29,083 nucleotides of DNA, taken from contig JAVBUP010000015.1 of NCBI GenBank assembly GCA_031555175.1, positions 1 through 29,083 of the forward strand, read 5' to 3'. The notes beneath the pieces are model-generated. The model saw only the letters and a program-made list of their open reading frames with translations. It did not search any database and was not told where the DNA came from. This stretch comes from JAVBUP01 sp031555175. Lineage in GTDB: Bacteria; Bacillota_I; Bacilli_A; Erysipelotrichales; Coprobacillaceae. A program made the position numbers and the translations under genes. Below are positions 15,295 to 23,536 of this stretch, one piece after another (position 1 is the first letter of the stretch; the number at the start of each line of letters is the position of its first letter).

Positions 15295-15328
15295 GAAAGA
15301 GATGGACACAACCATCTCTTTCATTTTG
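15295..15328. terminator. Hairpin, probable terminator after the ABC-2 exporter
   Basis: GAAAGAGATGG (15295-15305) pairs perfectly with CCATCTCTTTC (15312-15322) across ACACAA, followed by ATTTTG. The T-run is short, so it is a weaker terminator than others in the window. In minus orientation it could end a transcript from the small frame at 15471. An AGGAG (15291-15295) and an ATG (15302) inside it open a 13-codon frame (MDTTISFILWIAI). Confidence 0.6.
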
Positions 15329-15354
15329 TGGATTGCCATTTAGGTATTAAATTA

Positions 15355-15471
15355 CTAGTGGTTATAGAATTTGTTAATTTGTAATAATGTAATAATTAAC
15401 ATAAATATGTATTCCATATTATCCCCTATAGCTAATACTGCAACAACCTCAACATCTGCTGATATTGACAT
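15355..15471 (-). CDS. Possible small hydrophobic peptide, toxin-like (38 aa, tentative)
   Basis: A minus-strand frame opens at ATG 15471 with AAAGGTGG eight bases upstream. It encodes 38 residues: an MSISADVEVV start, then a hydrophobic run (YIFMLIITLLQI), ending in NKFYNH. A second ATG (codon 19) with AGGGG before it could give a 20-residue form. A good ribosome site, a single membrane helix and a polar tail are the features of holin-like type I toxins, but I cannot match a specific family. A plus-strand promoter at 15249-15277 points toward its 3' end, as an antisense antitoxin would. A TATACT box lies upstream, without a clear -35. It could equally be chance. Confidence 0.3.
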   Translation of the reverse strand: MSISADVEVVAVLAIGDNMEYIFMLIITLLQINKFYNH

Positions 15472-15488
15472 ATGGCAGTCCACCTTTC

Positions 15489-15504
15489 AGGGATTTTACT
15501 CCCT
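15489..15504. repeat. Small hairpin in the leader of the minus-strand small frame
   Basis: AGGGA (15489-15493) and TCCCT (15500-15504) form a short stem around TTTTAC, directly upstream of the Shine-Dalgarno sequence of the small minus-strand frame. It might limit translation or be incidental. Confidence 0.3.
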
Positions 15505-15616
15505 ACTAGTATATAGACTTTATTAAACTAATATTGTACTTTATCATAAATAATTTCCTTTTTTCAAAAGTAGAGCTTACTATTTTAGAATAGTTAATAA
15601 TAAAAAGGTGATTTGA

Positions 15617-15645
15617 TTGAAATTATCCAGTATTTATGGGATAAT
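15617..15645 (+). promoter_or_regulatory. Promoter of the ABC-F gene
   Basis: TTGAAA (15617-15622) and GATAAT (15640-15645) are 17 bases apart, with a TG extension just before the -10 box. The gene starts 31 bases downstream of the -10 box. Confidence 0.75.
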
Positions 15646-15675
15646 CTTTTGGTATGATAAAAAGGGAGTGGTAAA

Positions 15676-17274
15676 ATGTTACAAACAAATGGTATCTCTT
15701 TACGCTATGGAGATAGAGTATTATTTGAAAACGTAAATGTTAAATTTACAGAAGGAAATTGTTATGGTTTAATTGGGGCTAATGGCGCTGGTAAATCAAC
15801 ATTTTTGAAAATATTAGCTGGTGAATTAGAACCAAATAAAGGAGAGGTAATTTTAACACCTGGTGAGAGAATGTCTGTTTTGAAACAAGATCATTTTGCT
15901 TATGATGAAGAAACAGTATTAACAACAGTATTGATGGGTAACAAACGTTTATATGAAATAATGAAACAAAAAGAAGTGCTATATGCAAAACCAGATTTTA
16001 ATGATGAAGATGGTAATCTGTTAGGTGAACTTGAAGGTGAGTTTGCTGAAATGGATGGATGGAGTGCTGAAACCGATGCTGAGATTTTATTGAATGGTTT
16101 AGGGATTACTAATGATCTACATTATTCATTAATGAAGGATTTGGACGGAAGTCAAAAAGTGAAAGTATTATTGGCACAAGCTTTATTTGGTAATCCTGAT
16201 GTATTATTATTGGATGAGCCCACAAACCACTTAGATTTGAAATCTGTAGCATGGTTAGAAAACTTTTTGATGAATTTTCCAAATACAGTAATTGTTGTTA
16301 GTCATGATAGACATTTTATCAATAAAGTATGTACGCACATTGCAGATATAGATTATTCAAAAATTACATTATATGTTGGTAACTATGATTTCTGGTATGA
16401 ATATACACAAATGTTGATTCGTCAAACTAAAGAAGCTAACAAAAAGAAAGAGGCTCAAATTAAAGATTTACAAGATTTTATCGCTAGATTTAGCGCTAAT
16501 GCCTCAAAAGCTAAACAAGCTACATCTCGTAAAAAGTTATTAGATAACCTAGAATTAGATGAAGTAAAAGTATCAAGTAGAAAATATCCTTTCATCAATT
16601 TCAAGGCTGAACGTGAAGTCGGGAATAATGTATTGAAAGTCGAGAACCTTTCTAAAACAATTAATGGTAGAAAAGTACTAAATAATATTTCGTTTACAAT
16701 GAACCCTAAAGACAAAATTGCTTTAGTTGGAACTGATGAAATAGCAAATACCACCCTATATCAAATACTAGCTGGCGAATTAGAACCAGATTCAGGATCA
16801 TATACATGGGGTGTGACAACGACACAATCATATTTTCCAAAAGATAATGCTGAGTATTTTGAAGGTAAAGATATGCCACTAACAGATTGGCTACGCCAAT
16901 ATGGAAAAGATTTATATGAATCAGATGTAAGAGGATGGTTAGGTCGTATGTTGTTCTCAGGAGAAGAGGCATTAAAGAATGCTAGTGTTTTATCTGGGGG
17001 AGAAAAAGTTAGGTGCATGATGGCAAAAATGATGCTATCAGGAGCTAATGTGTTAATGTTTAATGAACCAACAAACCACTTAGATTTAGAGTCAATCACA
17101 GCCTTAAATGAAGGATTAATTGGATTTAAAGAAAACATTATCTTTACGTGCCATGATCATCAATTCGTTCAAACTGTTGCTAATCGTATTATTGAGATAA
17201 CTCCAGATGGGCTAATTGATCGTTTAGGAACATATGATGAGTATTTAGAATTTGTAAAAGGAATCACAGATTAA
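15676..17274 (+). CDS. ABC-F family ATPase, YkpA/YbiT-like
   Basis: This soluble 532-residue protein has two fused ABC domains, without membrane helices, joined by a charged helical linker (about residues 240-310). ABC-F proteins act at the ribosomal E site in translation control or antibiotic protection. The first domain has Walker A GANGAGKST (34-42), Walker B LLLDEPTNHLD and a signature changed from LSGGQ to LDGSQ (156-160). The second has a good LSGGEK signature, but its Walker A reads GTDEIANTT (352-360), lacking the invariant GK pair, and Walker B has Asn463 in place of Asp (FNEPTNHLD). Some of these changes may be typical of this branch. GGGAG precedes the ATG. Its own promoter and terminator make it monocistronic. 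Confidence 0.9.
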   Translation: MLQTNGISLRYGDRVLFENVNVKFTEGNCYGLIGANGAGKSTFLKILAGELEPNKGEVILTPGERMSVLKQDHFAYDEETVLTTVLMGNKRLYEIMKQKEVLYAKPDFNDEDGNLLGELEGEFAEMDGWSAETDAEILLNGLGITNDLHYSLMKDLDGSQKVKVLLAQALFGNPDVLLLDEPTNHLDLKSVAWLENFLMNFPNTVIVVSHDRHFINKVCTHIADIDYSKITLYVGNYDFWYEYTQMLIRQTKEANKKKEAQIKDLQDFIARFSANASKAKQATSRKKLLDNLELDEVKVSSRKYPFINFKAEREVGNNVLKVENLSKTINGRKVLNNISFTMNPKDKIALVGTDEIANTTLYQILAGELEPDSGSYTWGVTTTQSYFPKDNAEYFEGKDMPLTDWLRQYGKDLYESDVRGWLGRMLFSGEEALKNASVLSGGEKVRCMMAKMMLSGANVLMFNEPTNHLDLESITALNEGLIGFKENIIFTCHDHQFVQTVANRIIEITPDGLIDRLGTYDEYLEFVKGITD

Positions 17275-17296
17275 GAGGTAACTCTTAATCTTTTTT
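17268..17296 (+). terminator. Intrinsic terminator of the ABC-F gene
   Basis: AGATTAAGAG (17268-17277) pairs with CTCTTAATCT (17282-17291) across GTAA and continues into TTTTTT. The stop codon is in the left arm. Confidence 0.92.
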
Positions 17297-17324
17297 GTAA
17301 GCAAATTAATTTTCATGGTACAAT
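17295..17324 (+). promoter_or_regulatory. Predicted promoter of copA-copZ
   Basis: TTGTAA (17295-17300) and TACAAT (17319-17324) are 18 bases apart, with TGG forming an extended -10. The -35 box is adjacent to the previous terminator. No CopY box (TACAnnTGTA) or CsoR-type G-rich palindrome is visible, so the copper response, if any, is not explained here. Confidence 0.6.
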
Positions 17325-17356
17325 AGATATGTATAATTATATCGTGAGGTGATGAT

Positions 17357-19786
17357 ATGGATAAAGAAACACTTACTATAACAGGGATGACATGTGCTGC
17401 ATGTAGTAGTCGTATTGAACGAGTGTTAAATAAACAAGAGGGCATTATAAAAGCAACCGTCAATCTCTCGACTGATAAATGCAGTATTGAATATGATGCG
17501 ACAAAAACAAACATAACTGAAATTAAGGAAACTATTAAAAAGACAGGATATGGGATTACAGAGGATAATCCAAAGAAAACTATTATTTTGCAAATAGATG
17601 GTATGACGTGTGCAGCTTGCAGTAGCCGTGTAGAGCGCGTTACTTCAAAACTTGATGGAGTGGAGTTATCATCTGTTAATTTAGCAACTAATTTAGCGAC
17701 AATTAGTTATAATCCTGATATCATTCGCATTTCGGAAATTAAAGGTGCTATAGTAAAAGCGGGATATACACCTCTTGATGTTAATGGTGATAAAGAAGAA
17801 GTAGTGGATAAAAAAGAAAGAGATATGAAGATACTATGGAGAAAGTTTATAGTGGCAGTTTCATTTGCGATTCCACTATTCTATATTTCTATGGGATCAA
17901 TGATTGGATTGCCAATACCTAATATAATATCGATGGATACTGAGCCATTTATGTTTGGTTTTATTCAAATGATTCTTGTCATTCCAATTATGGTGGTGGG
18001 ATATAAATTTTACACATCTGGGTTTAAAGTTTTGTGGCATTTTGGGCCAAATATGGATTCATTAATCGCCATCGGTACATCATCAGCTTTTATATATAGT
18101 TGCTATTCGTTATATTTGATAAGCCAAGGAAATCATCATGCTGCCCATGGGCTATATTTTGAATCAGCAGGTGTAATAATTGCCTTAATACTCTTGGGGA
18201 AATCACTAGAAGCAGTATCCAAGGGTAAAACTGGTCAAGCTATTAAAAAATTAATTGGGTTGGCGCCAAAAACTGCGATAATTCTAAGGGACAATGAAGA
18301 GGTAGAGATATCATTAGAAGAGGTAGAAATCGGCGATGTAGTAGTCGTAAAACCAGGAGCTAAAATCCCGGTTGATGGGAAAGTTATAAGAGGTGCTAGT
18401 AGTGTTGATGAATCAATGTTGACTGGAGAAAGTATGCCTATTAGTAAAAAGATAGGCGATTATGTTTATGGTGCTAGTATAAATAAGACTGGATCATTTG
18501 CATTTGAAGCCACGAAAATTGGTAAAGATACAGCACTGGCACAAATCATAAAGTTAGTCGAGGATGCTCAGGGGTCAAAAGCTCCTATCGCTAGATTAGC
18601 TGATATAATATCTGGATATTTTGTTCCAACTATTATTGTTATTGCACTTGTTGCAGCAATATCATGGTATCTATCAGGAGAATCTCTTGAGTTTAGTTTG
18701 ACGATATTTATTTCAGTACTAGTAATTGCTTGCCCTTGTGCACTTGGATTAGCAACCCCAACTGCGATTATGGTAGGAACTGGTAAAGGTGCAGAAAATG
18801 GAATTCTTATCAAAAATGGTGAAGCTCTAGAACTAACTGGAAAAGCGCAAATGGTTGTCCTTGATAAGACGGGAACGATTACTAAGGGAGAGCCAAGCGT
18901 TACCGATTTGCGTTCAGATAAGTTTTCTGACAATGAATTGCTTCAACTGATAGCTAGTTGTGAAGTTGGTTCTGAACATCCCTTAGGTGAAGCGATAGTG
19001 AAAGAAGCCAAAAATAGGAACTTAGTCTTAGATCAAATTATATCATTTAATGCTCTTCCTGGTATGGGGATAGATGTTAATCTTAAAGATAAGAGGGTTC
19101 ATATTGGAAATGATAAACTACTAAAAATGCTTAATATTGAAATAGATAATTTTGGTGCTGATTTATTAGATCAAGGTAAAACTGTTATGTATATAGTAAT
19201 TGATAATGAATATGCTGGGTTAATTGCAGTAGCTGATGCAATAAAAGACAGCAGCGTGACTGCCGTTATGAAACTCAAAGAATTAGGTTTAAAAGTAGCC
19301 ATGATAACTGGTGACAATCAAATTACTGCAGATGCAATTGCTGATCAAGTTGGCATAGATTATGTATTGGCAGAGGTATTACCGCAAGATAAATCAGGCG
19401 AAGTAAAGAAACTTCAAGATTTAGGAAATACTGTAATAATGGTTGGGGATGGAATTAATGATGCCCCAGCACTTGTACAAGCAGATATTGGTATGGCTAT
19501 TGGTTCAGGTACTGATGTCGCCATTGAATCAGCTGATATAGTTTTAATGAGAAGTGATTTAATGGAAGTAGCAACTGCAATCCGTTTATCAAAACAAACT
19601 ATGAAAAATATTAAAGAAAATCTATTTTGGGCATTCTTTTACAACACAGCGGGAGTACCTATTGCCGCTGGGGTATGGTATTTATTTGGGGGTTCACTAA
19701 TGAACCCAATGATCGCAGCCGGGGCAATGTCGTTTAGTTCAATTTCTGTACTGATGAATGCATTGCGCTTAAGAAGATTTAAATAA
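17357..19786 (+). CDS. copA: Copper-exporting P1B-type ATPase CopA
   Basis: This 809-residue membrane ATPase exports Cu(I) and protects against copper. Two N-terminal heavy-metal domains carry GMTCAAC at 10-16 and 82-88. About eight membrane helices follow, and the sixth contains the Cu(I) site CPC (459-461) of the P1B-1 class. The actuator loop has TGES, the phosphorylation site is Asp503 in DKTGT, the nucleotide domain has the SEHPLGEAI motif, and GDGINDAPAL marks the hinge. The length is normal for Gram-positive two-HMA CopA. GAGGTGATGAT precedes the ATG. copZ follows 15 bases downstream. No regulator gene is adjacent. Confidence 0.97.
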   Translation: MDKETLTITGMTCAACSSRIERVLNKQEGIIKATVNLSTDKCSIEYDATKTNITEIKETIKKTGYGITEDNPKKTIILQIDGMTCAACSSRVERVTSKLDGVELSSVNLATNLATISYNPDIIRISEIKGAIVKAGYTPLDVNGDKEEVVDKKERDMKILWRKFIVAVSFAIPLFYISMGSMIGLPIPNIISMDTEPFMFGFIQMILVIPIMVVGYKFYTSGFKVLWHFGPNMDSLIAIGTSSAFIYSCYSLYLISQGNHHAAHGLYFESAGVIIALILLGKSLEAVSKGKTGQAIKKLIGLAPKTAIILRDNEEVEISLEEVEIGDVVVVKPGAKIPVDGKVIRGASSVDESMLTGESMPISKKIGDYVYGASINKTGSFAFEATKIGKDTALAQIIKLVEDAQGSKAPIARLADIISGYFVPTIIVIALVAAISWYLSGESLEFSLTIFISVLVIACPCALGLATPTAIMVGTGKGAENGILIKNGEALELTGKAQMVVLDKTGTITKGEPSVTDLRSDKFSDNELLQLIASCEVGSEHPLGEAIVKEAKNRNLVLDQIISFNALPGMGIDVNLKDKRVHIGNDKLLKMLNIEIDNFGADLLDQGKTVMYIVIDNEYAGLIAVADAIKDSSVTAVMKLKELGLKVAMITGDNQITADAIADQVGIDYVLAEVLPQDKSGEVKKLQDLGNTVIMVGDGINDAPALVQADIGMAIGSGTDVAIESADIVLMRSDLMEVATAIRLSKQTMKNIKENLFWAFFYNTAGVPIAAGVWYLFGGSLMNPMIAAGAMSFSSISVLMNALRLRRFK

Positions 19787-19801
19787 CAAGGAGAAAAGAA
19801 A

Positions 19802-20008
19802 ATGGAAATAATTTTACTAGATGTTGAAGGGATGTCATGTGGACATTGCAAAATGGCAGTACATAATGCTGTAACTGGAATTAACGGTGTAAAAAATGCT
19901 ACTGTTGATTTAGAAACTGGTAGAGTAACTGTAACATGCGAAAGAGGTATGGTTTCTAAAGAAGACTTAAAGAAAGTAATTGAAGAAGAAGGATACTTAG
20001 TAATTTAA
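19802..20008 (+). CDS. copZ: Copper chaperone CopZ
   Basis: This 68-residue cytosolic protein is a single heavy-metal-associated domain with GMSCGHC (about residues 10-16), the CxxC site that binds Cu(I) and hands it to CopA. The beta-alpha-beta-beta-alpha-beta pattern and length fit CopZ. The GHC form of the site differs from the AAC form in the CopA domains, as usual for chaperones. AAGGAG precedes the ATG. It is last in the copA operon, and the terminator begins directly after its stop. Confidence 0.94.
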   Translation: MEIILLDVEGMSCGHCKMAVHNAVTGINGVKNATVDLETGRVTVTCERGMVSKEDLKKVIEEEGYLVI

Positions 20009-20031
20009 AAAAGCGGGATATTCCGCTTTTG
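20009..20031. terminator. Terminator after copZ, probably bidirectional
   Basis: AAAAGCGG (20009-20016) pairs with CCGCTTTT (20023-20030) across GATATT. The A-run on one side and T-run on the other allow it to act for copZ and for the convergent glycosylase gene. Confidence 0.88.
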
Positions 20032-20059
20032 TTCAGTAACTAAAGTATATATCTTAGAA

Positions 20060-20656
20060 TTACTTTGAGATATACCAAAGATATAATGAAGCGATACTTC
20101 CATAAGGGGAGTATCTCTTTTTATACTTAGCAAATTGCTCTTTAGTTATCTCGTCTTTATTATATAGGCGCTTCATACCGCGTATAATTCCTAAATCTTT
20201 ATAGCTAATAACATCATATCTATTTAAAGAGAAGATTAAGAGCATTTCTACAGTCCAAGTGCCAATACCAGGAAGTTTAACAAGAGTATCTATTATCTCT
20301 TGATCAGACATGGTTGGTAGTAAATCAAAATCTATCTCTTTATTAAGATAAGCATTTACCGCATTTTGAATATAGTTTGCTTTGCGAAAACTCATCCCGC
20401 AAGCTTGAATCTGCTCTATAGTTAGCAATGATAAATCATTAGCATTAAGGCTTCCACTTATGTCGATAATTCTATTTTTAATAGTAATAGCTGCTTTTGT
20501 CGAAATTTGTTGAGAAATAATACTATCGATTAAGGCTTCAAATAAATTTGGATTAATCTCGCGTTCAATAAGACCAACTTTTTCAATATAAGCTGCTAAC
20601 TTTTTATCTTTATTTTTTAAATTATTAAGTTGCTCTGTAGTATAATAAAAGTTCAT
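20060..20656 (-). CDS. DNA-3-methyladenine glycosylase, AlkA-like (HhH-GPD)
   Basis: This 198-residue base-excision repair enzyme removes alkylated purines from DNA. The helix-hairpin-helix reads LPGIGTWTVEMLL, and the catalytic Asp follows in SYKDLGIIRG. The ALIDSIISQQIST segment near residue 50 is typical of AlkA/MAG proteins. It lacks the N-terminal beta domain of E. coli AlkA, as do most short bacterial MAG-type enzymes, and has no iron-sulfur cysteines at the C-terminus, unlike EndoIII. I start at ATG 20656, with GGTGAT upstream; an ATG 18 bases earlier is possible. A TACAAT (20678-20673) box suggests a very short leader. Confidence 0.9.
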   Translation of the reverse strand: MNFYYTTEQLNNLKNKDKKLAAYIEKVGLIEREINPNLFEALIDSIISQQISTKAAITIKNRIIDISGSLNANDLSLLTIEQIQACGMSFRKANYIQNAVNAYLNKEIDFDLLPTMSDQEIIDTLVKLPGIGTWTVEMLLIFSLNRYDVISYKDLGIIRGMKRLYNKDEITKEQFAKYKKRYSPYGSIASLYLWYISK

Positions 20657-20673
20657 AGGTATCACCATCAACA

Positions 20674-20704
20674 TTGTAACACAAAAAACTAGGTAACATA
20701 TACT
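20674..20704 (+). promoter_or_regulatory. Weak promoter candidate for the LysM gene
   Basis: TTGTAA (20674-20679) and TATACT (20699-20704) are 19 bases apart, longer than optimal. The region is shared with the divergent glycosylase gene, whose -10 box overlaps this -35 on the other strand. Confidence 0.4.
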
Positions 20705-20733
20705 ATTTTGAAAGATAAAGAAAGGTGTTAACG

Positions 20734-21918
20734 ATGAATAGCGAAAATCAAATTACTTATAAAATAAAAAAAGGCGATAATCTTTATCAAATCGCCAAAG
20801 AGTTTAATACAGATGTACAAGTATTATTGCAAGAAAATGCTCCATTGAATCCATTTACTCTTCAAATTGGGCAAGACATTATTGTGAGCCCAGGTAAAAC
20901 ATATGAAGAGTTTTTGGATGAAGATGAGGATGAAACAATTATCGATGCTCAAGACATGAGAAATTGTTCATGCTCATATGGGGGTTATTTTCAACAAGGG
21001 TTTTCTGTTCCGGTTTCTAACCCAAGTTTTTTCTCAGGTAATATGCCTCAACAAATGCCAATGCAAATGCCTTTTGGAACACAAAACCCATTCATGCCAG
21101 GAGGAACTGAGGTTGTAAACCAGCCAATGATTACACAGAATTTTGGTCAACCATTTGTGCCGCAAGTTTCAAATCCATCGATGATGCAACAAGGACAAAG
21201 TCAACAGTTCATACCACAGTCTTATTCTCAACCACTAGTACCTCAGTCGAACTATGTACAGCCAACTTATCAACAAGCTGCACCGGCAAGTCAAACAGGA
21301 AATACTTTTGCTCAAAATCCTTTGGTGCAAGTGAATACATTTGTTGATGAAGTTCCTCAAACATTTCAAAGAGCCAATAATGTTGGAATGATATCAAATA
21401 ACTCTTTAGAAAATGAAATGCGCCAATTATGGTTTGAACACATTTTATGGACGAGAAATGTTATCATGAGCATTATGGACAATAATGGCGATTTAACATT
21501 TGTTACAAGTAGGCTTTTAAAGAACCCAAGAGATATTGGTAACCTTTATTCTTTATATTATAGTGAACAAGTGTCTGATGAAATAGCCCGTTTATTTACG
21601 GAACATTTATCGATTGCTGACCAATTAGTAAAAGCCTTAAAAGCAAGTGATAACGTTAAAGCGAATGAACTAAATAAAAAATGGTATCAAAATGCAGATG
21701 ATATCGCTAGTTTCTTCGCTTCATTTAATCCATACTATGATGAAAATGAAGTTAGAAAGATGATGCACCAGCACTTAGCGTATGTTACAAAAGAAGCGCT
21801 TGCTCGCCTAAATGAAAACTATGCTATGGATGTCGCTAACTTTGATGATATGGAAGATCAAGTGATGAAGATGGCAGATTATTTTACGCAAGGAATAATT
21901 ATGGACAAACAAATGTAA
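20734..21918 (+). CDS. LysM protein with disordered linker and helical C-terminal domain
   Basis: This 394-residue protein has no signal peptide. Residues 8-52 are a LysM domain (YKIKKGDNLYQIAKEFN and the LQIGQDIIV end), which usually binds peptidoglycan or chitin-like glycans. Residues 60-225 are low-complexity, rich in Pro, Gln, Met and Asn, with a small CSC cluster near 78-80. Residues 226-394 are helical and resemble a domain often labelled 'acetylglutamate kinase' in Bacillus and Clostridia databases (EMRQLWFEHILWTRNVI, LKNPRDIGNLY, KKWYQNADDIASFFAS, YVTKEALARLN). I see no kinase motif, so that label is probably wrong. LysM proteins without signals include spore coat proteins such as SafA, so a coat role is possible but unproven. 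GTG 20725 is inside the ribosome site; ATG 20734 is the start. Confidence 0.85.
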   Translation: MNSENQITYKIKKGDNLYQIAKEFNTDVQVLLQENAPLNPFTLQIGQDIIVSPGKTYEEFLDEDEDETIIDAQDMRNCSCSYGGYFQQGFSVPVSNPSFFSGNMPQQMPMQMPFGTQNPFMPGGTEVVNQPMITQNFGQPFVPQVSNPSMMQQGQSQQFIPQSYSQPLVPQSNYVQPTYQQAAPASQTGNTFAQNPLVQVNTFVDEVPQTFQRANNVGMISNNSLENEMRQLWFEHILWTRNVIMSIMDNNGDLTFVTSRLLKNPRDIGNLYSLYYSEQVSDEIARLFTEHLSIADQLVKALKASDNVKANELNKKWYQNADDIASFFASFNPYYDENEVRKMMHQHLAYVTKEALARLNENYAMDVANFDDMEDQVMKMADYFTQGIIMDKQM

Positions 21919-21930
21919 TACTATAAATAT

Positions 21931-21967
21931 AAAAGGTGCTGGAAAACTATTCCAACACCTTTGTTTC
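21931..21967. terminator. Terminator between LysM gene and methyltransferase gene
   Basis: AAAGGTGCTGGAA (21932-21944) pairs with TTCCAACACCTTT (21950-21962), with one C-A mismatch, followed by GTTT. It lies between convergent genes and can act in both directions. Confidence 0.8.
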
Positions 21968-21983
21968 ATATGCAATAATTTAA

Positions 21984-23474
21984 TTATTTATTTTCATTAT
22001 ATTGTAAAATATATAAGTGGCTGTTATCTTTTTTGAGAATTGGTTCCTTTTTAATTGTTAAGAATTTACGATGAATACGTAAGTTCTTTTCCATTAATCC
22101 TTCTTCAGTTGAGTAAATAAATAGCATAGAACCATCTTTTAAGAAAGATGGTACTTTCTTAAAAAATTGTGAGTAAATTGAAGTAAGAGCTTCTTTGTCA
22201 CTAGCTTGAGTAAAACTTGGCATATTAGTTATAACTTCATCGAATGAGTATAAATGTCTAAAAGTAAAGAAATCACGGTTAATGAAGTTTATTTCGACAT
22301 TAGCTTGATCTGCATTTTCTCGAGCCATATCTATCGCCTTACCATAGATATCTAGCCCATACAAATAACTAGTATGTAGAGCGATATCTCTTTCAATCAG
22401 CATTGTTCCTACACCACAGAAAGGATCTAGCACTTGAGCATTATCAACAAAATAATCAGATGCTAATTCACAAATTAGGGCTGCGTTAGCTGGCGCAATT
22501 GATGTAGCTAAACTATTGATGCGATAAGCAAAGCGTTGATCATTAATAGTATATAACTTTAAGTAACCATTTAAGGAACCATCTTTATCTTGAATAAATC
22601 TAAATTCTATTTCATAGTTGGAAGTTGAGTTTATTAGCTGACGTTCAGATAATCTCTCTATTTCATCCACAACTCTTCTAACAAATTTAGATTTATCAGA
22701 ACCATCTAATTCACTTCTAATTTCGATACGGAAGCAAAAAGAATCTGTAGTACTATGTGATTCTTGTAAGAAAGGAATGACCTTACTATTGATAATACTT
22801 TTAGCGATATTAATCGGATGAAAAGGCACATGTCTCGCTTTTGATAATGGGAAGAGAATTTCTGAATAAAGTCTATTATCAAGTAGCTTGCCAATATTAT
22901 CTGTCTTTACATAAATGCCACTGCTTAATGCTCTTTTTGTCTTAGCATCAATTGTTTCCATAATATGTTCAACATGATTTCTATTGCATGATAAAATCAT
23001 TTCAGTTTCACTAGTCAATCCAGTAAATGTATGGGTTACTGGTTCATCAAGTTGTAATATTAGATTTTGAAGAATGTGTATTTCTTCTCTAATATGTTTT
23101 TTGTTAGTCTCGTCTACTTTAGTATTTAATAAAACTTTTAATTGTGATTTAAAATTATCTAAATATTCGCTGCAATCAAAGCTAGCCAAAGCATTTAGAT
23201 AACTACTTCTCACAAATAGTTGTTCTTCATTATAGTAAAGATCTAATATTTCTTGTTTATAGATTGAAAGATTAAGTTTAGCCAGTATGCTAACAATATT
23301 TTTCCTAACTTTAGAATCATCATGTTTCATTAATGATTCTACAAGGTCTTTATTTTCACTAAAGAATAGATATGCAATGTTTTGCAAATCCTCATCATTT
23401 ATCATTGTCTTTAATTCAATTAGTTTTTTCCTAGTATCTATGTTTTCTTGGATACTTTTTAGTATTTCGTTCAT
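21984..23474 (-). CDS. TRM11/RlmKL-like RNA methyltransferase with N-terminal HEAT-like region
   Basis: This 496-residue protein has an N-terminal helical part with HEAT-like repeats (VRKNIVSILAKLN, VRSSYLNALASFD) in residues 50-110. A central THUMP-like or RNA-binding region follows. The C-terminal class I SAM-dependent methyltransferase domain has motif I DPFCGVGTML (350-359) and GLDIYGKAI. The catalytic motif IV, usually [ND]PP[YFW], is NMPS (417-420) here. The family modifies guanine N2 in tRNA or rRNA. The target of this member is unknown. I start at ATG 23474, with AAGGA upstream; 14 residues before it lack a ribosome site. It faces the LysM gene and shares a terminator. Confidence 0.82.
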   Translation of the reverse strand: MNEILKSIQENIDTRKKLIELKTMINDEDLQNIAYLFFSENKDLVESLMKHDDSKVRKNIVSILAKLNLSIYKQEILDLYYNEEQLFVRSSYLNALASFDCSEYLDNFKSQLKVLLNTKVDETNKKHIREEIHILQNLILQLDEPVTHTFTGLTSETEMILSCNRNHVEHIMETIDAKTKRALSSGIYVKTDNIGKLLDNRLYSEILFPLSKARHVPFHPINIAKSIINSKVIPFLQESHSTTDSFCFRIEIRSELDGSDKSKFVRRVVDEIERLSERQLINSTSNYEIEFRFIQDKDGSLNGYLKLYTINDQRFAYRINSLATSIAPANAALICELASDYFVDNAQVLDPFCGVGTMLIERDIALHTSYLYGLDIYGKAIDMARENADQANVEINFINRDFFTFRHLYSFDEVITNMPSFTQASDKEALTSIYSQFFKKVPSFLKDGSMLFIYSTEEGLMEKNLRIHRKFLTIKKEPILKKDNSHLYILQYNENK

Positions 23475-23536
23475 AATATCATTCCTTTTTAAGCACATAT
23501 AACTATAACACATCAAAAACTATTTTACTCTAAAAA

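Noticed and set aside
17319..17333. TACA-N7-TGTA near the copA promoter as a CopY box
   Set aside because: CopY boxes have two bases between TACA and TGTA. The spacing here is seven, and the first half is the -10 hexamer.
18568..18933. 121-residue minus-strand frame inside copA
   Set aside because: Shadow of a well-supported gene, without a ribosome site or protein family pattern.
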